From an uncultured Aquimarina sp. (GTDB lineage: Bacteria > Bacteroidota > Bacteroidia > Flavobacteriales > Flavobacteriaceae): DNA of 64,000 bases. Both the position numbers and the translations under genes were made by a program. The DNA lies in assembly GCA_947498455.1 (NCBI GenBank), contig CANMKK010000006.1, positions 62,001 to 126,000 on the forward strand. The letters are read 5' to 3'. A model generated the notes under the pieces. It was not told the DNA's origin. It saw nothing but the letters and a program-made list of their open reading frames with translations, and made no database searches. Numbering within the stretch: the first letter of the stretch is position 1; each line of letters begins with the position of its first letter. Shown in pieces: positions 53,320 through 63,438 of this stretch.

Positions 53320-56001
53320 CTATCGAATTACTATTTTAGTGGTAAAATACTTCCCGGATTGGGTTGATAATTGAAGTAGGTACACTCCTGCACTTATATC
53401 AGTAGCATCAATATTATAAGAACTGTTCAATAAAATATCTTTTTCGAAAACAATTCTCCCGTTAATATCCGCAATCCTAATGGTGCTTTCTCCAAAAGCT
53501 TGAGATATATTAAGTGTAAAATTACCACTAGAGGGATTTGGTGATACTCTAAAAACTCCTTTTTCGAAATCTTCTACAGCTAATAAACATTGTAATTCTG
53601 AGGCCGGCGGCATATCAAATGCTTCGGTCTGATCTGTTCTTAACAAGCTATCACCCTGACTGGCACTCCACCCTAAACCCCTCTTGGCAAAAACTTGCCA
53701 GATAAGGCATGCATTGACTCCATCATTTGCTACCTCATCCGCCATAAGAATCGCATCGCGACCGTCTACAAATCCTGGATTACAAGCTTGTAACTTTAGT
53801 CCATCAACCACCAATTGCATTGCTAGGTTGTTTCCTCCTTTTCCATTATACAAATCAGGATCGAACCCATCTCTTTCTATAAATTCCCATGTTAAATCCC
53901 ATAACATAGATGTCCAAATTGATCCAACACCATGAGGTGCCGAGAAGGTACTTTCATTATTTGTATCGGTGTATGTCACTGGATTAATACTCATATTCGT
54001 ACTATATGGAAAGGGCCTGATTCCTCTTCCATTAACCGGTTGATTCACTGAATATGTACCAATACCTCTTGTATCTCCTCCTGTATCACCAGCATTTATT
54101 GTCATCATTAATGCAAACCAATCGGACCAACCTTCTCCCATTTGCTCTGTAAACTGTATACAATCCCCGTTAGCATCAAACTTGATACATGTTCTCAAAC
54201 ACCCTGAATTATCAGCCCCTCCTGTTAATCGAGTTGAAATACCATGTCCATATTCGTGTATTACAATTCCATTATCAAAACTACTATCTTCAGCAAATAA
54301 GTTCCTTCCTAGATCGGATATGGTTGCACTAACTGTATTCGCAGCCATGGCAGCAATAAGAGCTTCTCCATCTCCTTTTCTCATCATAATAGCAGGAATT
54401 GTAATTGCTCCATTGTTACCTTCCATTGCGATAGGAGTTCCCGATTGACTATTAACTACTAATACTGCAATTGCTCCCGATTCCTGACATCTAAATACTT
54501 TATCATCAAAATCACAGGTTCCTCTTTTTATAACAGCAATCTTATCTTTTAATTCGGCAGTATTAATAATCACCTCACAAGCATCATTAGAACCTCCTGA
54601 AACTGTAGTTACAACATTAGTAACCAATACTAAATCTGCTGTTAATCCATCTGGGAATTCTGGGGCATCTACATGTCCTGAACTAAATGAATTATCAACC
54701 GTTTCGTATGAACCTGCAAATGCTCCATTATTTACCACAAAAGTGCTAACAGCTGGATCAGGAACAGGATTCCATAAAAACATTTGCATTCTAGGGTTAA
54801 AACCATCTGGAGGCGTTCCGAAATTGGCATTATTAAAACCAGAACCATCTTGACTATCTGCTAAAACTTCATCACTTTCAATACCTCCTCTTCCATAATT
54901 ATTAAATTGAAAATTTCCTGAAGACTCATCAAAACCATATTGATACCAAACATCATGTACTATATTATTTACATAAAAAAGATTGGTAACAGAGGCTTTT
55001 TCAAAATTCGTCACTAAAGAATTCTGATTCAATGGAAAATTAAATCGTAAGTTTCTTCCACCATCAGGGCTATTGCCCGCTACATTATCGCCATCTATAT
55101 CTTCTGATGCCAATACATTGTTTCCTTGTGTTGTGGTAAACTCTGCTCCTACTACGCCATCCGTATCGTGCCATCCATATGGAGATGCAATAGCGTTTGC
55201 CGGATTCGATACAATCATTCGACTCCCATGATTAGGACTCTCTACAGAAGGTATGGGAAACACATTGTATGCTCCTTCCATAAATGCACTATGTCCTTCT
55301 TGACCACGAAATAATACAGAATTACTATTACCTTTAGAATACTTATCTGATGTATGATTATCAAATAGGCAATTAATTATCCAATCTGTTTTATCTATCA
55401 CTGTACCATTAGAAGCATCAACTCGTATACTATACCAATGTGTACCATCTGGTGTATAGATACTCATATCCCAAGCAAGTATTAATTCATTTTCCTGAAA
55501 AAAATATACTAATTTCACAGGTATATTTTCCTGAGATATAGCTCTCTCTTGTAATGTTATGGTACTATTTTGATTTTTCTCTACAACCTCTACATTTCCC
55601 GGTTTGGGTAGCCCAAGATCTTGGGCTATATATTGCAATGCATTAATTGGTGTTAGAACAGGCTCCGTAGTATATATCTTCTTAGCCAGATCATTATAAA
55701 ACCTTCCTGAAAATGACACTACTTTTTGATCTTTAATTACACAGCTCCCAATGGCATTATAAATCGGAATATTATTATACTCCTGAATCATATATACATT
55801 GGTTGCTTGTAAACTTTCTGAAAAAGATGTTCTCTGAATTCTAAAGTTCGTAAAGTCTTCAGCATACATTTCTTCTCCTAATAAATATTCTTTGATAATT
55901 CCCAAATAAGATGACTGGGCATTCATCTCCGAGCTATGGAAAAGAAACGCTAAAAACAAAATTCCAATATACAATTTTTTCATCCCAAAATTGATTTTCA
56001 T
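53320..56001 (-). CDS. Secreted M36 (fungalysin) metalloprotease with PA and T9SS domains
   Basis: An 893-residue secreted metalloprotease. Met7 (MKKLYIGILFLAFLF) is an alternative start for the signal peptide (cleavage near NAQS). Next is a fungalysin/thermolysin-type propeptide (FTP, about 45-210). The peptidase domain begins about 265 and carries the zinc site HEYGH at 582-586 and a third ligand in GEGWSDWFA (about 622). A PA domain (about 450-560, KDKIAVIKRGTCDFDDKVF) is inserted before the zinc site. The C-terminal T9SS sorting domain (RVSPNPSSGNFTLNI ... GVYLLQL) lies at about 815-893. It digests protein outside the cell. Confidence 0.93.
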   Translation of the reverse strand: MKINFGMKKLYIGILFLAFLFHSSEMNAQSSYLGIIKEYLLGEEMYAEDFTNFRIQRTSFSESLQATNVYMIQEYNNIPIYNAIGSCVIKDQKVVSFSGRFYNDLAKKIYTTEPVLTPINALQYIAQDLGLPKPGNVEVVEKNQNSTITLQERAISQENIPVKLVYFFQENELILAWDMSIYTPDGTHWYSIRVDASNGTVIDKTDWIINCLFDNHTSDKYSKGNSNSVLFRGQEGHSAFMEGAYNVFPIPSVESPNHGSRMIVSNPANAIASPYGWHDTDGVVGAEFTTTQGNNVLASEDIDGDNVAGNSPDGGRNLRFNFPLNQNSLVTNFEKASVTNLFYVNNIVHDVWYQYGFDESSGNFQFNNYGRGGIESDEVLADSQDGSGFNNANFGTPPDGFNPRMQMFLWNPVPDPAVSTFVVNNGAFAGSYETVDNSFSSGHVDAPEFPDGLTADLVLVTNVVTTVSGGSNDACEVIINTAELKDKIAVIKRGTCDFDDKVFRCQESGAIAVLVVNSQSGTPIAMEGNNGAITIPAIMMRKGDGEALIAAMAANTVSATISDLGRNLFAEDSSFDNGIVIHEYGHGISTRLTGGADNSGCLRTCIKFDANGDCIQFTEQMGEGWSDWFALMMTINAGDTGGDTRGIGTYSVNQPVNGRGIRPFPYSTNMSINPVTYTDTNNESTFSAPHGVGSIWTSMLWDLTWEFIERDGFDPDLYNGKGGNNLAMQLVVDGLKLQACNPGFVDGRDAILMADEVANDGVNACLIWQVFAKRGLGWSASQGDSLLRTDQTEAFDMPPASELQCLLAVEDFEKGVFRVSPNPSSGNFTLNISQAFGESTIRIADINGRIVFEKDILLNSSYNIDATDISAGVYLLQLSTQSGKYFTTKIVIR

Positions 56002-56238
56002 TCACAACATGAATTTCACTTTTTTGAATAGCCCCTGATAAGAAATCTAAAAATAAGGAAAATATTGTATCTCTCAACGACTCCCAATTAATTTTAGCGT
56101 AAAATCAATTGATTTACAATGAGGTACGCTTGTGTTTGATTATTGAAAAAAAAATAATGTAAAATAATCAAACTTTATGGGGTAACAAATCTATTAGTTA
56201 TTACACCAAAGGGTATAAAAATGAAAATTATTTAAAAA
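56002..56238. other. Divergent intergenic region
   Basis: This 237-bp AT-rich gap lies between the divergent M36 protease and the secreted protein at 56239. It should hold both promoters, but no exact TAnnTTTG box is evident. No other feature is seen. Confidence 0.3.
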
Positions 56239-57597
56239 ATGAAAAAACTAAACTTATTGTATTTATTATTAGGATTATTTAACATTCTCTCTGTATATTC
56301 TCAAGAAATTGAAATTTTTGACGAGAAGTTTCATGATGATGGAGTGTGTAGGAAAAGTTTTAGAGTGCGCGTTATAAATTATGCTTCTTCTCCAAATGGG
56401 CTTGTACGTATAACTGTTTATCCTAAATCTCAAGAATCGCATTCTGAACCTGCTTTTCCATTATATAATGAAGTTTTTGGGGATATGCAGGTGATTAATA
56501 CATTGTCGGACGGATCTAGAGTATATGAATCAAAAGCGATAACAATGAATGTAGGAGATAGTTATGTAAATGTAGATGTTGAACTATTTAGAAGAAAGCG
56601 TAGAAAAAATATATGGGGAAAAAGTACAAGAGTCTTGAAGTGTAATTTGGATACTTTTAAACGATATACTATGATAAGTCGAGGAAGTGATTTGGAGGAG
56701 GCAAGAAAACATCAATGTTTAGGTAGTAATGGAGGTATTGTTGATTGGAATTTGCAATTGCCAATTACTCTTTATGAAGGTAAAATATATTCTTTTACAA
56801 GAGGAAGTAGTGTGTATTTTTATGAAATAAAAAATGTATTTCCAGCCAGTTATAATGCGACTCGTTCCGATATTAATTTAGAGGTATCAGGACCTTTTTC
56901 AAGAGATTGCACTGGTGTTGTTGATGGTGATGGAAATGTTGATGATAATACTGATACTTCAAATTATGACTTAGAACTTAAAGAATCTGATGTTTTTGTA
57001 TATAGTTCATGTGGGTCTTGTGTAAGTCAGCTTAACATTTTAAACCCAGGGTTTTTAGGGGGAACTTTTCCTGTTAGAAAACATTTGATGACAACACAAG
57101 GAAATACAGTACAAACTCAGTTTTTGATAAAAAATAATGGATCCACATATTCTAAAGACGTAAAGATTAGATTTTATTTATCAAAAGGATATAATAGTGT
57201 TTTTGGAGTGCAAGCAAATGATAAGGTTTTAGATCTTGGAAGTCTACCTCCTGGAGGGGAATTTTTATCCAATCCTACTTTTAAGTTGTCTGATTTTAAG
57301 GTAGCTATAGGATATTACTATCTCGTTATTGATATAGAGTCTGACGAAGGAGAGTCTAATATTAAAAATAATTTTATTAGTATTCCTGTTGAAGTAAAGT
57401 CAATATCAGGTAGAAGAACCATGAGATTAAGAAGTAATGAAAAATCTTACAAAATCGAAGTTTTCAATTTTAATGGAACAAAATATTCAGATCATATCAT
57501 CGAAACAATAAATGACGAAAAGGTAATTTTAAATAATTTAAAAAAAGGATTGTATATAATAAAAAAGGACAAAGAATTTTATAAAATAAGCAAATAA
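56239..57597 (+). CDS. Secreted protein with CARDB-like domain and T9SS-type C-terminus
   Basis: A 452-residue exported protein with signal peptide (MKKLNLLYLLLGLFNILSVYSQ). The N-terminal half is rich in basic residues and beta strands (RVRVINYASSPNGLVRITVY). A CARDB-like beta-sandwich follows at about 255-385 (VQTQFLIKNNGSTYSKDVKI, GYYYLVIDIESDEGESNIKN). The C-terminus (YKIEVFNFNGTKYSDHI ... GLYIIKKDKEFYKISK) is a type A T9SS sorting domain. It is probably surface-attached or released, and no enzymatic motif is seen. Its codon use is more T-rich and its G/C pattern differs from its neighbours, which might reflect a later acquisition. Confidence 0.8.
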   Translation: MKKLNLLYLLLGLFNILSVYSQEIEIFDEKFHDDGVCRKSFRVRVINYASSPNGLVRITVYPKSQESHSEPAFPLYNEVFGDMQVINTLSDGSRVYESKAITMNVGDSYVNVDVELFRRKRRKNIWGKSTRVLKCNLDTFKRYTMISRGSDLEEARKHQCLGSNGGIVDWNLQLPITLYEGKIYSFTRGSSVYFYEIKNVFPASYNATRSDINLEVSGPFSRDCTGVVDGDGNVDDNTDTSNYDLELKESDVFVYSSCGSCVSQLNILNPGFLGGTFPVRKHLMTTQGNTVQTQFLIKNNGSTYSKDVKIRFYLSKGYNSVFGVQANDKVLDLGSLPPGGEFLSNPTFKLSDFKVAIGYYYLVIDIESDEGESNIKNNFISIPVEVKSISGRRTMRLRSNEKSYKIEVFNFNGTKYSDHIIETINDEKVILNNLKKGLYIIKKDKEFYKISK

Positions 57598-57634
57598 TAC
57601 AGAAAAAATATATCTTAAAATTGTGGATCAATCT

Positions 57635-57680
57635 AACTAAAGCCATTTAACTTCAATACTAAATGGCTTTAGTTATTTTA
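57635..57680. terminator. Bidirectional terminator
   Basis: Perfect 15-bp arms AACTAAAGCCATTTA (57635-57649) and its complement (57660-57674) around a 10-nt loop, followed by ATTTTATT. It lies 38 bp after the secreted-protein stop and before the convergent dgt stop. A short (TG)n tract of 13 nt follows at 57708-57720. Confidence 0.85.
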
Positions 57681-57732
57681 TTCATTAAGCTAATAATCTA
57701 TTAAGCTTGTGTGTGTGTGTAACAAGTTTCTT

Positions 57733-59079
57733 TTATACTTGTAATCCTCTTATTTTCTGAAATTTCAATAATGCATTCCCGTCTGTAAGACTTGCTACAT
57801 AATTACTAATGCTAATCAAACGAGCATACAAATCATCATTTTTATAGTCAAAATTACTTCCTTCGGCTTTTAGAATTAGTTTATCATAATTAGACGCTTT
57901 ATCTTCATTATAATTGCTTGTAGCAGTACAATACCGGTCTAATAAGGTCGCTAAAATTTCATATCCCGCTATTTCTTTTTCTACAACTTCCGGGCTTTGA
58001 TATATCTTATTGACACTAATTTTGATAATATCATTAATCTGTGCCTGATATTTACTTTTATCTATTAATGCCACATTAAATGCTCCTGATAATATCTCTT
58101 CTTCATATTGAATAAATGTTCGCGCGGCTTCTTGTATTAGTGTATTAATAGCCAATGCCCTAAGATAGCTCAACCTATCCGCTGTCGTAGTTAAGCTATT
58201 ATATTTTGAAGTATTAATGGTATCTTTTACTAATTTAATCAAATACTCCAACGCATATTCTTCCTGAATCAATCCTAGATTAATCCCATCTTCAAAATCA
58301 ATAATCGTATAACAAATATCATCCGCTGCTTCTACCAAAAAGGCCAATGGATGTCGACTATATGTTGTTTCCTTATCTATTTTATATGCAATCAACCCAA
58401 CCTCTTCTGCAACATCTTTAAAAAATTCACTTTCATTCTGAAAGTATCCAAATTTCTTATGAGCAATATGGGGAGTTGGTTTCTTAGGTAATGATTGCTT
58501 TGGGTATTTCATAAAAGCGCCCAGCGTGGCATAGGATAATCGCAACCCTCCTTCTATCCCTTTTTTAGATTCTGTAAGTATCTTAAAACCATTTGCATTC
58601 CCTTCGAAATCTATAAGATCCTGATATTGTTTTGGAGTCAAAAACGTTTTATAGTTTTTCCCGTTTCCTGTGGCGAAATATTCTCCTATGGCTTTTTCTC
58701 CAGAATGCCCGAACGGTGGATTACCTATATCATGTGACAATGAAGCTGCGGCTACTATCGCTCCAAAATCATTGAATTGATACCCATGAATTGTAGACAA
58801 GTGTGGGTGTTTTTCTAATATCTTCTTTCCTACCACCCTACCGAGTGAACGACCTACGACAGAAACTTCTAAACTATGCGTCAATCTGGTATGTACAAAA
58901 CTCGTCTTGGATAATGGGATTACCTGTGTCTTATCCTGTAAACTCCTAAATGCCGAAGAAAAGATAATTCGATCATAATCTACCTCGAACCCTAATCGGG
59001 TCTCATCTTGTTCTTTTCGTAATCTTTTATTCGTATCTCCTTGTCTTTTTAAAGACAGGAGTTGTTCCCAGTTCATCAT
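57733..59079 (-). CDS. dgt: Deoxyguanosinetriphosphate triphosphohydrolase-like protein
   Basis: A 448-residue HD-domain enzyme that hydrolyses dGTP (or other dNTPs) to nucleoside and triphosphate. The HD motif is visible in HTRLTHSLEVSVVGR and in SLSHDIGNPPFGHSGE (about 110-126). The N-terminus has the family motif RLGFEVDYDRIIFSSAFRSL. The start is placed at ATG 59079 (MMNWEQLLSL), since the longer frame from 59109 overlaps the end of the upstream membrane protein gene and reads an odd MILHYWKFNF. It belongs to the dNTP pool theme with nrdA/nrdB nearby. Confidence 0.92.
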   Translation of the reverse strand: MMNWEQLLSLKRQGDTNKRLRKEQDETRLGFEVDYDRIIFSSAFRSLQDKTQVIPLSKTSFVHTRLTHSLEVSVVGRSLGRVVGKKILEKHPHLSTIHGYQFNDFGAIVAAASLSHDIGNPPFGHSGEKAIGEYFATGNGKNYKTFLTPKQYQDLIDFEGNANGFKILTESKKGIEGGLRLSYATLGAFMKYPKQSLPKKPTPHIAHKKFGYFQNESEFFKDVAEEVGLIAYKIDKETTYSRHPLAFLVEAADDICYTIIDFEDGINLGLIQEEYALEYLIKLVKDTINTSKYNSLTTTADRLSYLRALAINTLIQEAARTFIQYEEEILSGAFNVALIDKSKYQAQINDIIKISVNKIYQSPEVVEKEIAGYEILATLLDRYCTATSNYNEDKASNYDKLILKAEGSNFDYKNDDLYARLISISNYVASLTDGNALLKFQKIRGLQV

Positions 59080-59083
59080 AAAG

Positions 59084-59830
59084 TTAAATTTCCAATAATG
59101 TAGTATCAAAATAATAATAGTCCAAAGATAATACTATCAGGTTATGTATAAAATGAATTATCATCCCTAACCATAAAGTATTGTACTTATGCCTTAAAAA
59201 CCCTAATAATAGTCCAAATGGAAATATCCAAAGTAATGATATGACAGAAAGGTGTGCTAATGCAAAAATAAATGCTGCTAGAGTGATTGTAACCCTTGTA
59301 GTGGTGATCTTACTCAATTGGTTAAACAAAACTCCTCTAAAGGCTAACTCCTCGAATATTGGCGGAAATATAGCTACAAACAAAATTGACCAAAAAAACG
59401 GATTAGGGTAATCTGCATATCCTTGATAATAATTATCATTTTCTTCAAACAATACAGAATTGATAAAATCTATCCCATAATACACAGAAATTCCGCTCAC
59501 TATCGGTATTATTAATACTCCTAGAAGTATTAACAGATTAATTTTCGGAATCTTAAATAATTTTAAAATATTTTTAAAATCAAAAAATGTGAACCCTATT
59601 ACAATCAAGGCAAAAACACTTTCTATAACTATTTCCTTTTTTAAAGAGCTTCCATTTTGGTATACAAAAAAAGTAATTCCAAAAAAAACCAGCATAACAG
59701 CATAAAATGCGATTACTATATGCACCGATTTACTTTTTTCTTTTTCTTCTGGTTCTGCAATGGATACGCCACAACTTGGGCAGAAATTCATTTCCTGTCC
59801 TATTGAAGTATTACAGCTTTGACAAATCAT
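59084..59830 (-). CDS. CPBP family intramembrane metalloprotease with N-terminal zinc ribbon
   Basis: A 248-residue inner membrane protein. The N-terminus has a zinc ribbon CQSC-x13-CPSC (residues 3-21). About seven hydrophobic segments follow. The CPBP/CAAX-protease motifs are present: EELAFRG (about 159-165), a helix ending FALAHLS (about 190) and HFIHNL (about 230). These carry the catalytic Glu and His residues. The substrate is unknown. In Bacteroidota CPBP proteins may process lipoproteins, peptides or bacteriocin-like precursors. The gene starts 1 bp after the stop of a second zinc-ribbon membrane protein gene, so they are an operon. Confidence 0.87.
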   Translation of the reverse strand: MICQSCNTSIGQEMNFCPSCGVSIAEPEEKEKSKSVHIVIAFYAVMLVFFGITFFVYQNGSSLKKEIVIESVFALIVIGFTFFDFKNILKLFKIPKINLLILLGVLIIPIVSGISVYYGIDFINSVLFEENDNYYQGYADYPNPFFWSILFVAIFPPIFEELAFRGVLFNQLSKITTTRVTITLAAFIFALAHLSVISLLWIFPFGLLLGFLRHKYNTLWLGMIIHFIHNLIVLSLDYYYFDTTLLEI

Positions 59831-59831
59831 A

Positions 59832-60335
59832 TCATCCTATTTTTTTAGAGTTTTGTGAAGCTGAATACATTCCTTTACTTAGAAAGACAATAATTACAAT
59901 TTTAAAAATAATTCCACTAAAAATAGTTCTTGGATCTGCAATTGCTAGAATTGCTATAATCGTTACATAAAGTAATAAACCAGAGAGTAAAGCTGCAAAT
60001 GGTTTTTTCTGAGACCAATATGCCAATATTAAATAAATTCCTGATAAAATTGCTTGTACTATTAATGCAACCGTATCTTGTGATTGAAAAAAGTAGAATA
60101 ACCCAAAAACAAAACTTATCCCTGCCATCCAGTATAAGGTATTTCTTGCAGAATTGATTCTCTTTCTATCCTCAATAATTTCATTTTTTTTTATTACTCT
60201 ATTTGCATGAAATACAGCTTTTTCTTTTTCATCTCCATGCTCCGGAAAACCGCAATTGGTACAAAATTTAGTTTCTAAAGCAATCTCAGTAGCACACTGA
60301 GAACAAAGTGGGTGTTGAATAGTAATTTCTTCCAT
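59832..60335 (-). CDS. Zinc-ribbon membrane protein
   Basis: A 167-residue protein with an N-terminal zinc ribbon (CSQC-x12-CTNC, about residues 11-30). After a charged helical linker (about 40-65, HANRVIKKNEIIEDRKRINS) come four hydrophobic segments (about 67-150). No catalytic motif is seen. It resembles zinc-ribbon membrane proteins that often precede CPBP proteases. The shared N-terminal zinc ribbon with the next gene suggests a functional pair. The 1-bp gap to the protease gene supports co-transcription. Confidence 0.8.
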   Translation of the reverse strand: MEEITIQHPLCSQCATEIALETKFCTNCGFPEHGDEKEKAVFHANRVIKKNEIIEDRKRINSARNTLYWMAGISFVFGLFYFFQSQDTVALIVQAILSGIYLILAYWSQKKPFAALLSGLLLYVTIIAILAIADPRTIFSGIIFKIVIIVFLSKGMYSASQNSKKIG

Positions 60336-60540
60336 ATAAATAAAATTTTAAATAAGGCTTATACTTAGTTTTAATAAAAAATATAATTCCTTATTATATA
60401 TGTCATGAGAACCAGAATTGTTACCTCAATATTTTGTTTTTTTTAATTATACCTGTTCTTATATAAAATTACCGTAGCGTGAATTGAATTATTTTTGGTT
60501 CAAGCAAAAAAGAAAATTCAGGGATAGTTTGGAGTATCGA

Positions 60541-60573
60541 TTCATTTTATTTTGAAGCGCAAAATAAAATGAA
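60541..60573. other. Perfect hairpin upstream of the zinc-ribbon operon
   Basis: Arms TTCATTTTATTTT (60541-60553) and AAAATAAAATGAA (60561-60573) are exact complements around a 7-nt loop. T-runs do not follow closely, so it is less likely a simple terminator. It could be a second terminator of nrdA or a leader structure. Confidence 0.5.
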
Positions 60574-60620
60574 GCAATTTTAGTAGGCAATTTCATTTGA
60601 GAAATGATATTACAATACAA

Positions 60621-60652
60621 AAAGGGAAGCTTCTTAAAGAAAACTTCCCTTT
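60621..60652 (-). terminator. Terminator of nrdA
   Basis: Arms AAAGGGAAG (60621-60629) and CTTCCCTTT (60644-60652). On the minus strand the stem is followed by TTTTGT, and it lies 25 bp after the nrdA stop. Confidence 0.75.
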
Positions 60653-60676
60653 TTTCCCTATAAAAAATTGGTCTTT

Positions 60677-63127
60677 TTAAGACCCACACATTAAACAATC
60701 GTCTCCTTCGGCTTCCTTAGACTGAGCAATCAATGCCCTTAGCTCTTCTGGAGATAGAGAAGTTCCTTCTACAGGAACAGGCTCATTTTTAGCAGCTTGT
60801 GATTCCATCACTTGAGCAGCTGCTACGGCAACTTTTGCCGGTTGTGGAGCTTCTTTCTTTTCACTTTTAAGTGTAAACTTAATCGCATCAACAGCAGATT
60901 TTGTTCTCAGATAGTACATACCTGTTTTTAATCCGCTCTTCCAAGCATAAAAATGCATCGAAGTTAATTTTGCCATTGTTGCTCCTTCCATAAACAAATT
61001 CAGTGACTGAGACTGATCGATAAAATATCCTCTGTGACGAGACATATCAATAATATCTTTCATACTCAACTCCCACACTGTTTTATATAAATCTTTTATA
61101 TCCTGAGGAATGATATCAATATTCTGCACAGATCCATTAGCTCTCATAATGGCATCCTTAAGATCATCACTCCATAGATTCAATCTCACTAAATCTTCTA
61201 ATAGGTGTTTATTTACCACAATAAACTCTCCAGATAATACTCTTCTGGTATATATATTACTTGTATATGGTTCAAAAGCTTCATTATTTCCTAGGATCTG
61301 AGAAGTTGATGCTGTAGGCATTGGTGCTACCAATAGCGAATTACGCACTCCATTCTTAAGAACCTGTTTGCGAAGTTTTGCCCAGTCCCAACGACCACTT
61401 AATTCTTCATCTTTGATTCCCCATAGGTTGTATTGAAATTCTCCTTTAGAAATCGGAGAACCTTCATAACTTTGGTATGGGCCTTCATTTTTAGCTTCCT
61501 CCATAGATGCGGTAACTGCAGCAAAATATAAAGTCTCGAAAATTTCTTGATTTAGCTTCTTCGCTTCATCGCTGGTAAAAGGCATACGCAGCTGAATAAA
61601 CGCATCTGCTAATCCTTGTACTCCTAATCCTATTGGACGATGACGCATATTAGAATTCTCAGCTTCTTTTACAGGATAGTAATTACGATCTATTACTCTA
61701 TTTAAGTTTTTAGTTACTCGTTTTGTAATTCTAAAAAGCTCCTTATGATCAAACTCTCCATTTTTTATAAACATAGGCAACGCTATAGATGCCAGATTAC
61801 ATACTGCTATTTCATCAGGGCTTGTATATTCTAAGATCTCAGTACATAAGTTAGAAGAACGTATGGTACCTAAGTTCTGTTGATTCGATTTACGGTTTGC
61901 CGCATCTTTATACAACATATACGGTGTACCTGTTTCAATCTGGGATTCTAGAATTTTTTCCCAAAGTTCTCTTGCTTTTATTGTTCTACGTCCTTTTCCT
62001 GCAGCTTCAAAGCGTATATATTCTTCTTCAAACTTCTCACTATGTATATCAAATAATCCAGGGCATTCATTCGGACACATTAATGTCCATTCTGCATCAT
62101 CCTGTACACGTTTCATAAACAAATCCGGAATCCACATAGCGTAGAATAAATCACGTGCTCGCATCTCTTCTTTTCCGTGATTCTTCTTAAGATCTAAGAA
62201 ATCAAAGATATCCGCATGCCAAGGCTCTACATAAATTGCAAAAGACCCCTTACGCTTTCCTCCTCCCTGATCTACATATCTAGCAGTATCATTGAAAACT
62301 TGTAGCATCGGAACAATCCCATTAGATGTTCCATTTGTTCCAGCTATATAAGAACCTGTAGCTCTAACATTATGAATAGATAACCCTATTCCTCCTGCTG
62401 ATTGTGAAATTTTAGCGGTTTGCTTCAGTGTATCATATATACCATCTATACTATCATCCTTCATTGTTAAAAGAAAACAAGATGACATTTGGGGTTTTGG
62501 TGTACCCGAATTAAATAAGGTTGGTGTAGCGTGTGTAAAATATTTTTTAGACATTAATTCATACGTCTCTATAGCTGCATCAAGATCATCAAGATGAATA
62601 CCTATAGAAACCCTCATCAACATATGCTGTGGACGTTCAGCAATTTTTCCGTTAATTTTTAACAGATATGAACGTTCCAATGTTTTAAAACCAAAATAAT
62701 CGTAGCCAAAATCACGATTATAAATAATTGTAGAATCAAGTTTTTCTTTATTAGCCATGATCACGTCATAAACCTCATCCGAAATCAATGGTGCTTTTTT
62801 CTCTGTCCTTGGGTTTACATATTCATATAAATCTGTAACTACCTCAGAAAATGTTTTCTTCGTATTTTTATGTAAATTAGAAACAGATATACGTGCTGCT
62901 AACTTCGCATAATCTGGATGTGTAATAGTCATCGTAGCGGCAATCTCTGCTGCCAGATTATCGAGTTCACTCGTAGTTACCCCATCATATAATCCTTCGA
63001 TTACGCGCATAGCCACCTTCACAGGATCAACCAAGGCATTCAGTCCATAACATAATTTCCTTACCCTTGCGGTAATCTTATCAAACATAATTGGCTCCTT
63101 ACGACCGTCTCTTTTTACAACATACAT
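60677..63127 (-). CDS. nrdA: Ribonucleoside-diphosphate reductase alpha subunit, class I
   Basis: An 816-residue catalytic subunit that reduces NDPs to dNDPs. An ATP-cone allosteric domain covers about 1-95 ([19 protein letters not shown]). The redox cysteine is in [18 protein letters not shown] (about 214). The active-site motif [11 protein letters not shown] (Asn, Cys, Glu, about 425) and CNLASIAL are present, as is the tyrosine pair region [20 protein letters not shown]. The C-terminus ends in DDCLMCGS, the mobile redox tail. nrdB lies upstream on the same strand after 311 bp, which is a long gap for an operon. A linker of about 50 residues ([20 protein letters not shown]) precedes the tail. 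Confidence 0.96.
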   Translation of the reverse strand: MYVVKRDGRKEPIMFDKITARVRKLCYGLNALVDPVKVAMRVIEGLYDGVTTSELDNLAAEIAATMTITHPDYAKLAARISVSNLHKNTKKTFSEVVTDLYEYVNPRTEKKAPLISDEVYDVIMANKEKLDSTIIYNRDFGYDYFGFKTLERSYLLKINGKIAERPQHMLMRVSIGIHLDDLDAAIETYELMSKKYFTHATPTLFNSGTPKPQMSSCFLLTMKDDSIDGIYDTLKQTAKISQSAGGIGLSIHNVRATGSYIAGTNGTSNGIVPMLQVFNDTARYVDQGGGKRKGSFAIYVEPWHADIFDFLDLKKNHGKEEMRARDLFYAMWIPDLFMKRVQDDAEWTLMCPNECPGLFDIHSEKFEEEYIRFEAAGKGRRTIKARELWEKILESQIETGTPYMLYKDAANRKSNQQNLGTIRSSNLCTEILEYTSPDEIAVCNLASIALPMFIKNGEFDHKELFRITKRVTKNLNRVIDRNYYPVKEAENSNMRHRPIGLGVQGLADAFIQLRMPFTSDEAKKLNQEIFETLYFAAVTASMEEAKNEGPYQSYEGSPISKGEFQYNLWGIKDEELSGRWDWAKLRKQVLKNGVRNSLLVAPMPTASTSQILGNNEAFEPYTSNIYTRRVLSGEFIVVNKHLLEDLVRLNLWSDDLKDAIMRANGSVQNIDIIPQDIKDLYKTVWELSMKDIIDMSRHRGYFIDQSQSLNLFMEGATMAKLTSMHFYAWKSGLKTGMYYLRTKSAVDAIKFTLKSEKKEAPQPAKVAVAAAQVMESQAAKNEPVPVEGTSLSPEELRALIAQSKEAEGDDCLMCGS

Positions 63128-63438
63128 ACGCTTTTTGGTTTTTAATAATCCTTCTTATGAAGAATGTGATGTTAATTTGTGCTACTATTATATACTTGTC
63201 TTACTGATCAATAATGTTATATTGATTTTCTCAAAATCAGATACTAAAGAGAGAACTCTAGATACTATTATCAGAGCATTTCTATCTAAGTAAAAAATTA
63301 TCGACTTCTGTCTTTTTTATTTTGCTAACCCCTTAAAGCTTTTGGAAAGCTTTATCAAACTGAGCTAATCCTAATCAAACAGAAGTAATGTTTGCTGACT
63401 AGCTCAGAATGAATATATTTTTGTTTTGAGGATACTAA
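63128..63438. other. Gap between nrdB and nrdA with nested stem-loops
   Basis: This 311-bp gap contains an inverted repeat with 8-bp arms CTGAGCTA (63360-63367) and TAGCTCAG (63400-63407), enclosing TCAAACA / TGTTTGC. Two AAAGCTTT palindromes lie at about 63336-63352. It may be a partial terminator or processing site between the two subunit genes. No gene is seen. Confidence 0.45.

Larger units (their letters stand above)
60336..60676. other. Intergenic region with hairpins between nrdA and the zinc-ribbon operon
   Basis: This 341-bp gap contains the nrdA terminator at 60621-60652 and a perfect 13-bp-arm hairpin at 60541-60573 (TTCATTTTATTTT around GAAGCGC). The promoter of the zinc-ribbon operon should lie here. 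No gene is convincing. Confidence 0.5.

Noticed and set aside
57708..57720. (TG)n microsatellite near the dgt stop
   Set aside because: Only 13 nt and outside genes, so no phase-variation role can be argued.
60489..60698. Minus-strand 69-codon frame at the nrdA 3' end
   Set aside because: It overlaps the nrdA terminator and stop region and reads through a hairpin; most likely chance.
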